Origin: JAFGVL01 sp964546015
Lineage (GTDB): Bacteria; Bacteroidota; Bacteroidia; Bacteroidales; Paludibacteraceae
DNA length: 64,000 bases
Assembly: GCA_964546015.1 (NCBI GenBank)
Contig: CAZJHO010000002.1
Span: 1-64,000 of the forward strand
Direction of reading: 5' to 3'
Positions within the stretch are counted from its first letter, which is position 1, and the number at the start of each line of letters is the position of its first letter. The translations under genes were made by a program, and so were the position numbers. Below the pieces are notes generated by a model, which saw nothing but the letters and a program-made list of their open reading frames with translations, had not been told where the DNA came from and ran no database searches. Below, one piece after another: positions 60,005 through 64,000 of the stretch.

Positions 60005-61453
60005 CTACATTGTTCTTAATATTTCTAATAAAAGTTTCCATGATTTTTCTACTGATGGAATACTTACTTTTTCGGATGGAGAATGTGGGTTTTTGATTGT
60101 CGGACCAAAAGAAATCATATCCAACTCAGGATATTTTTTTGCAATAACACCACATTCCAATCCGGCATGAATGATTTTTACATGAGGTTCTTCGCCAAAG
60201 AGCTTGCTGTAAATTTCTTTACATTTTTTCAAAATAGGCGATTGCATATTGGGTGTCCAGCCCGGATAATCTTTTCCTTTGCTTACCTTGCACCCGATTT
60301 CCCGGAATACTTGCGCTACCTTTTCGGCAATAATAAATTTCTTTTCTTCGATAGAGCTTCGCTGACTGGTTTCGATGATAATAAGGTTGTTTTTCAGACT
60401 AATAGCTGCCAAGTTAGTCGATGTTTCAACCAAAGTAGGAATTGCCGCGTTCATTTCTTCTACTCCGTGCGGACAAGCTATCAATCCATCAATTAAAGAA
60501 TCGGATATTTCCTTATTTAATAATTTTTCCGGAGTATCGTGCGAGGTAAGTTCCATCTGAATTTTAGGATCCGACTGTGCCAATTCTGTTTCTTTTTCAT
60601 GCAAAAACAGGTTTAATTCGATGCGTACCATTTCTTTATCCGGATAAGGTACGGCAAGCGTTGCCCATGCTTCGCGAGGAATAGCATTACGCAGGTTTCC
60701 GCCGCCAATTTCGGCAATGCGTATGTTGGTTTTCGTTTTTAAAACAGCTATGTACTCAGCAAGAATTTTAATAGCATTGCCACGATTTTTGTTAATATCT
60801 TGTCCAGAATGTCCGCCTAATAGTCCGGTTACTTTTACGAAGAAAGGGAAATAACCTTTCGGCATTTGTTCGAACTCCGCTTGTAATTCAGCAACAGTAT
60901 CCATACCTCCTGCACAACCAATGCAAAATTCGTCATCATCTTCGGTGTCCAGGTTTAGTAAGGTTTTTCCGGTAAGCCAGTTTTCTTTTAATTGTCCGGC
61001 GCCGTTAAGTCCCATCTCTTCATCCACCGTAAAAAGGCATTCCAATGGCGGATGCTCAATTTCGTTCGATGCCAATATAGCCAAAGCCATAGCCATACCC
61101 AAACCGTTGTCGGCACCAAGTGTAGTTCCTTTTGCTTTTACCCAATCTCCGTTGATATAAGTGGGAATAGGGTCTGTATCGAAATTGTGTGTAGAATCGC
61201 TATTTTTCTCACAAACCATATCCATATGGTTTTGCAGAATTACACAAGGCGCATTAGTCAATTTTCCGTTGCCGTTCTTGCGTATCAGTACATTCCCAAT
61301 TTTGTCTGTTTCGGCAGACAAATTGTGTTTTTTAGCAAAGACAATCAGATAGTTGCGTATTTTTTCTTCTTTTTTTGAAGCACGGGGTATTTGTGTTATT
61401 TCCTGAAAAATGGACCAAACATTTTCGGGTTGTAATATGGATAGAGATGTCAT
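60005..61453 (-). CDS. pepD: aminoacyl-histidine dipeptidase (beta-Ala-His dipeptidase)
   Basis: An M20-family metallopeptidase of 482 residues. Zinc ligands and catalytic residues lie in QNHMDMVCEKNSD, GADNGLGMAMALAIL, TVDEEMGLNGAGQL, NLDTEDDDEFCIGCAGG and, near the end, IHAGLECGVIAKKYPELD. It cleaves X-His dipeptides and probably other small peptides in the cytoplasm. ATG 61453 (MTSLSILQPENVW) is chosen over the longer frame at 61474, which enters the promoter. It is divergent from gmk across a word-repeat element. Confidence 0.93.
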   Translation of the reverse strand: MTSLSILQPENVWSIFQEITQIPRASKKEEKIRNYLIVFAKKHNLSAETDKIGNVLIRKNGNGKLTNAPCVILQNHMDMVCEKNSDSTHNFDTDPIPTYINGDWVKAKGTTLGADNGLGMAMALAILASNEIEHPPLECLFTVDEEMGLNGAGQLKENWLTGKTLLNLDTEDDDEFCIGCAGGMDTVAELQAEFEQMPKGYFPFFVKVTGLLGGHSGQDINKNRGNAIKILAEYIAVLKTKTNIRIAEIGGGNLRNAIPREAWATLAVPYPDKEMVRIELNLFLHEKETELAQSDPKIQMELTSHDTPEKLLNKEISDSLIDGLIACPHGVEEMNAAIPTLVETSTNLAAISLKNNLIIIETSQRSSIEEKKFIIAEKVAQVFREIGCKVSKGKDYPGWTPNMQSPILKKCKEIYSKLFGEEPHVKIIHAGLECGVIAKKYPELDMISFGPTIKNPHSPSEKVSIPSVEKSWKLLLEILRTM

Positions 61454-61471
61454 AATCTGTTTATTTTTCCG

Positions 61472-61479
61472 CAAAGATA
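61472..61479 (-). promoter_or_regulatory. -7 box of pepD
   Basis: Minus-strand TATCTTTG, 19 nt upstream of ATG 61453, at the edge of the word-repeat element. Confidence 0.6.
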
Positions 61480-61484
61480 AGAAT

Positions 61485-61634
61485 TAAGTTACGAGTTACG
61501 AGTGACAAGTGAAGAACAATAAACTTTGTTGTTTACATAGAGATATAATTATTTAAAGAAAGAAATAATTTCTTATTTAATAAATTTCTTTTTTCTTTAA
61601 TTTACTTGTAGTTAGTAACCAGTAACTCGTTATC
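61485..61634. repeat. inverted word repeat (TTACGAGT words) between divergent pepD and gmk
   Basis: The left arm AAGTTACGAGTTACGAGTG (61486-61504) is mirrored by TAGTAACCAGTAACTCGTTA (61613-61632). The loop of about 90-100 nt is AT-rich without an ORF. The two outward promoter boxes (61472-61479 and 61631-61638) abut or overlap the arms. Confidence 0.78.
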
Positions 61635-61638
61635 TTTG
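61631..61638 (+). promoter_or_regulatory. -7 box of gmk
   Basis: TATCTTTG, 22 nt before the gmk ATG, at the outer edge of the right repeat arm. Confidence 0.6.
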
Positions 61639-61660
61639 TGTTTCGTTAAATGAATTATTT

Positions 61661-62230
61661 ATGACACCTGAAAAATTAATCATTATATCGGCGCCTTCCG
61701 GTTCCGGCAAAAGTACGATTATCAGTTACCTTTTATCGCAAGATTTGGGTTTGGAATTTTCTATTTCGGCGACTACTCGTCCACCTCGTGGAGAAGAAAA
61801 AGATGGTGTTGATTATCACTTTTTATCGGTAGAAGATTTTAAACAACGAATTGTGAACGGCGAATTTTTAGAATATGAAGAAGTTTATCCCGACCGTTTT
61901 TACGGAACGCTTAAAAGCGAAGTGAGCCGCATTTCGGCAAAAGGTAAAATGCCGATTTTTGATGTGGATGTAGTAGGAGGGGTGAATATTAAGAAAATAT
62001 ATTTAGAGCAGGCTCTTTCTCTGTTTATACAATCTCCGAGTGTGGAGGATTTGAGGCAGAGATTGATTGCTCGTGGTACGGATAGTGAAGATAAAATAGC
62101 CGAACGCATCGCTAAATCGGAGTGGGAACTGACCTTTGCACCTCAATTTGACAGAATCATTATAAATGATGATTTGGCAAAAGCCCAACAGGAGATAGTT
62201 AAAGTAATCCGAGATTTTATGGAAAAATAA
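61661..62230 (+). CDS. gmk: guanylate kinase
   Basis: Phosphorylates GMP to GDP. The 189-residue protein has the P-loop SAPSGSGKSTI, SATTRPPRGEEKDGVDYHF, EFLEYEEVYPDRFYGTLKS with the GMP-binding Tyr, and DVDVVGGVNIKK. It is followed closely by the convergent KDG-kinase-like gene. No neighbour shares its pathway apart from the distant pur and pyr genes. Confidence 0.96.
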   Translation: MTPEKLIIISAPSGSGKSTIISYLLSQDLGLEFSISATTRPPRGEEKDGVDYHFLSVEDFKQRIVNGEFLEYEEVYPDRFYGTLKSEVSRISAKGKMPIFDVDVVGGVNIKKIYLEQALSLFIQSPSVEDLRQRLIARGTDSEDKIAERIAKSEWELTFAPQFDRIIINDDLAKAQQEIVKVIRDFMEK

Positions 62231-62251
62231 CCATCAAGTGAATGGTTATTT

Positions 62252-63301
62252 TTAGTTATTATAAATAATCGGAGCTTGTGTTTTTCCGCTCATAACATCC
62301 TCTATTTCTTTTAGTGTTACTCGATTAAAGTCTCCATAAATAGTATGTTTCAAGAAGGAGGCTGTTTCTGCAAAGTTAATAGCTTTCTGATCGTTGTAGT
62401 TGGATAATCCATAGATAATTCCCCCCATAAACGAGTCGCCTGCACCTACGCGGTCAATAATATCCGGAATATCGTATTGTGGTCCTCGAAAAATTTCTCT
62501 TCCATTATAAAGCACTGCATTTAAGCGGTTGTGGCTGGCACTGATTGATTCGCGAAAGGTAGTAACCAGTTTTTGAGCTTTGGGATATCGTTTCATAAAT
62601 TGTCTGCAAACAGATTCATATATGGCAATATCCAAACTATCGGTATGAATTGTGTTGAGTAAATCCTCGTCCAGGGGATGAATGTCGAAAATAGTTGTCA
62701 TATCTTCTTTGCTTGCCAAGATAACATCGCAATACTCAATCATTGGGGGTAAAATATCTTGAATCGTTTTACCATACTTCCAAAGAGAAAAACGGTTGTT
62801 TATATCGCACGAGATAGTTAAGCCTTGTTTGTATGCCGCTTTGATAGCTTCCATACAAGCATCGGCTGCATTTTGTGATAAAGCGGGAGTGATGCCGGAA
62901 AAATGGAACCAACCGGCATTTTCAAAAATCGGATACCAATTAATCATTCCTGGTTCTATTTGCGAAAAAGCCGAACCGGCACGATCGTAGGTTACTTTGC
63001 TTGAACGCACGGATGCTCCCGTTTCCAAAAAATAGACTCCTATACGATCGCCGCCGTAGATGATATTATCTACCCCAACATTTTTGCTGCGAAGCACTCC
63101 GATACATTTCTGGGCAATATCATTATTAGGCAATCGAGTAACAAACTCGGCTTCCATACCGTAATTTTCGAGTGATATAGCCGTGTTTACTTCACCACCT
63201 CCAAATGTAGCAGTGAATCGGTTGGTTTGCGAAATGCGCAAATAATTGGGAGTTGCCAACCGTAGCATTACTTCGCCAAAGGCGATTACTTTTTTGCTCA
63301 C
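62252..63301 (-). CDS. PfkB-family sugar kinase, probable 2-dehydro-3-deoxygluconokinase
   Basis: A 349-residue ribokinase-like enzyme. AFGEVMLRLATPNYLRI and ATFGGGEVNTAISLENYG form the sugar site. DRVGAGDSFMGGIIYGL is the PfkB motif with the catalytic Asp. ITPALSQNAADACMEA and GVYFLETGASVRSSKVTYDRAGSAF resemble KdgK. The start is GTG at 63301. KDG is the end product of alginate and pectin uronate degradation, so the enzyme could connect with the alginate lyase 6 kb away. No KDPG aldolase gene is adjacent. Confidence 0.83.
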   Translation of the reverse strand: MSKKVIAFGEVMLRLATPNYLRISQTNRFTATFGGGEVNTAISLENYGMEAEFVTRLPNNDIAQKCIGVLRSKNVGVDNIIYGGDRIGVYFLETGASVRSSKVTYDRAGSAFSQIEPGMINWYPIFENAGWFHFSGITPALSQNAADACMEAIKAAYKQGLTISCDINNRFSLWKYGKTIQDILPPMIEYCDVILASKEDMTTIFDIHPLDEDLLNTIHTDSLDIAIYESVCRQFMKRYPKAQKLVTTFRESISASHNRLNAVLYNGREIFRGPQYDIPDIIDRVGAGDSFMGGIIYGLSNYNDQKAINFAETASFLKHTIYGDFNRVTLKEIEDVMSGKTQAPIIYNN

Positions 63302-63317
63302 GGGAATATAGTAGAAT

Positions 63318-63598
63318 CAAGAGTCAAGAACCATGAATCAAGATTTTTTGACACATGTTTTTTTTGACTTTTAGATTAATTTTTCTTTGAATTTATAGAT
63401 TATTTTTTTGTAGTTCACTAATCGTTGTATAGTCTAGCCAATGTAATTAAGATTAGTGGACAAAATAAGTAGAGTTTCTAACTCAAAGAGTGAACCTGCT
63501 GATATTTCCAAGAATCGCGAAAAATCTTTATTTGATTTTCTCCAAATCTTCAATTGTTTAAAATTGTGCATTCTCTTGATTCTTGGTTCTTGAATCTG
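63318..63598. repeat. long-range inverted word repeat (GAATCAAGA words)
   Basis: TCAAGAACCATGAATCAAGA (63324-63343) and TCTTGATTCTTGGTTCTTGA (63574-63593) are inverse copies at 19 of 20 positions. The loop of 230 nt is AT-rich and has no ORF or recognised RNA. The element fills the spacer between rplT and the KDG-kinase-like gene. It is the clearest member of the word-repeat family. Confidence 0.88.
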
Positions 63599-63605
63599 TC
63601 TTTAT

Positions 63606-63642
63606 AAAAAAGGCTGCCTCTCCCAAAAAAGAAACAGCCCTT
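63606..63642 (-). terminator. terminator downstream of rplT
   Basis: AAGGCTG (63610-63616) pairs with CAGCCCTT (63635-63642) with one bulged C. On the minus strand it ends in a T run, 22 nt after the rplT stop. Confidence 0.7.
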
Positions 63643-63663
63643 AAATATTTTAATCTTAATTGA

Positions 63664-64000
63664 TTAAGCTTTTTTTGCTTTTTCAACAATAGCTTTGAAT
63701 GCTTCAGGGTGATTCATTGCTAAATCGGCAAGCACTTTGCGGTTCATTTCGATACCGGCTTTGTGTAATGCTCCCATTAATCTTGAGTATGAATAACCTT
63801 CCAAGCGTGCAGCCGCATTGATACGCTGAATCCACAATGCGCGGAAATTGCGTTTTTTATTTTTACGGTCGCGGTAAGCATATTGCAACCCTTTTTCCCA
63901 TGTGTTTTTAGCTACTGTCCACACATTGCGGCGAGCCCCGAAATAACCACGGGTTAATTTCAAAATTCTTTTTCTTTTAGCTCTTGAAGCTACATGATTT
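63664..64000 (-). CDS. rplT: 50S ribosomal protein L20, 5' end outside the window
   Basis: The protein binds 23S rRNA early in 50S assembly. The readable part covers about 112 residues and runs off the right edge; only the first few codons are missing. Seen from the edge: NHVASRAKRKRILKLTRGYF, then GARRNVWTVAKNTWEKGL and FRALWIQRINAAARLEGYSYS. The usual length is 117 or so. The internal ATG-led frame at 63963 is not the true start. rpmI and infC would be expected beyond the window. Confidence 0.94.
   Translation of the reverse strand, partial: NHVASRAKRKRILKLTRGYFGARRNVWTVAKNTWEKGLQYAYRDRKNKKRNFRALWIQRINAAARLEGYSYSRLMGALHKAGIEMNRKVLADLAMNHPEAFKAIVEKAKKA

Overview
This AT-rich window comes from a member of the Bacteroidota, most likely the order Bacteroidales. 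The lineage call rests on several things seen together. Many genes are preceded by the TAnnTTTG promoter box typical of the phylum. Three large secreted proteins end in type IX secretion (T9SS) sorting domains. Ribosomal protein S16 carries a long Lys/Ala/Glu tail, pyrB and pyrI lie side by side, and there are LytS/LytTR regulators and ComEA-like HhH domains fused to outer-membrane barrels. The genus cannot be read from the sequence alone. The region is chromosomal and housekeeping-rich. No transposase, integrase, phage or CRISPR locus was found.

Layout. 1-7.7 kb (minus strand): tRNA-Tyr, ribH, an orphan histidine kinase, an OmpA-family protein, rsgA, frr, a GH57 amylase, an SDR oxidoreductase and metK, with a SAM-II-like aptamer in the metK leader. 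8-14.5 kb: ispD and dprA, a decayed Tat-signal gene, a nitroreductase and a lipoprotein, then an outer-membrane pair whose second member has a ComEA-like HhH domain. 14.6-20.4 kb (minus): an S41 peptidase, a membrane protein, a T9SS-sorted C1 peptidase, a SpmA-SpmB fusion and a secreted protein of unknown function. 20.6-27.7 kb: a small barrel, a SlyD-like isomerase, aroC, kdsA with an overlapping radical SAM gene, corA with an elaborate leader, rfbB (minus) and rpsP. 27.9-32.2 kb: a biotin-dependent acyl-CoA carboxylase operon interrupted by a four-helix-bundle (23S-IVS-protein-like) gene between inverted word repeats. 32.3-42.4 kb: ABC ATPases, CDF and CPA2 transporters, an Fe-alcohol dehydrogenase, and a membrane LytTR regulator divergent from a DUF6051-like hydrolase. 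42.5-48.4 kb (minus): an 1841-residue T9SS surface protein and a small membrane partner. 48.9-57.9 kb: yigZ, pyrB-pyrI-fic-flavin reductase, glyA, phoH, an alginate lyase, a cupin and purC. 57.9-64 kb: a LytS/LytTR pair, pepD, gmk, a KDG-kinase-like gene and the truncated start of rplT.

The most interesting material is between and across genes. (1) At least eight intergenic regions hold inverted repeats built of degenerate, locus-specific tandem words; one encloses the four-helix-bundle ORF, suggesting an IVS-like RNA or DNA element. (2) GC-rich palindromes are translated in frame inside pyrI and the flavin reductase and form the 3' end of pyrB, much like Rickettsia palindromic elements. (3) The corA leader has a nine-codon uORF followed by two mutually exclusive hairpins, one of which masks the ribosome binding site. 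(4) The Fic protein in the pyr cluster has Tyr in place of the catalytic His. (5) Three 20-bp-phased direct repeats lie between the LytTR gene and its divergent neighbour.

Functional links: rsgA, frr, rpsP and rplT serve translation; metK, glyA, purC, pyrBI, gmk, aroC, ispD and ribH serve core biosynthesis; kdsA and rfbB serve the envelope; alginate lyase and KDG kinase could belong to one uronate pathway although they are 6 kb apart. All family names are from motif recognition without database searches.
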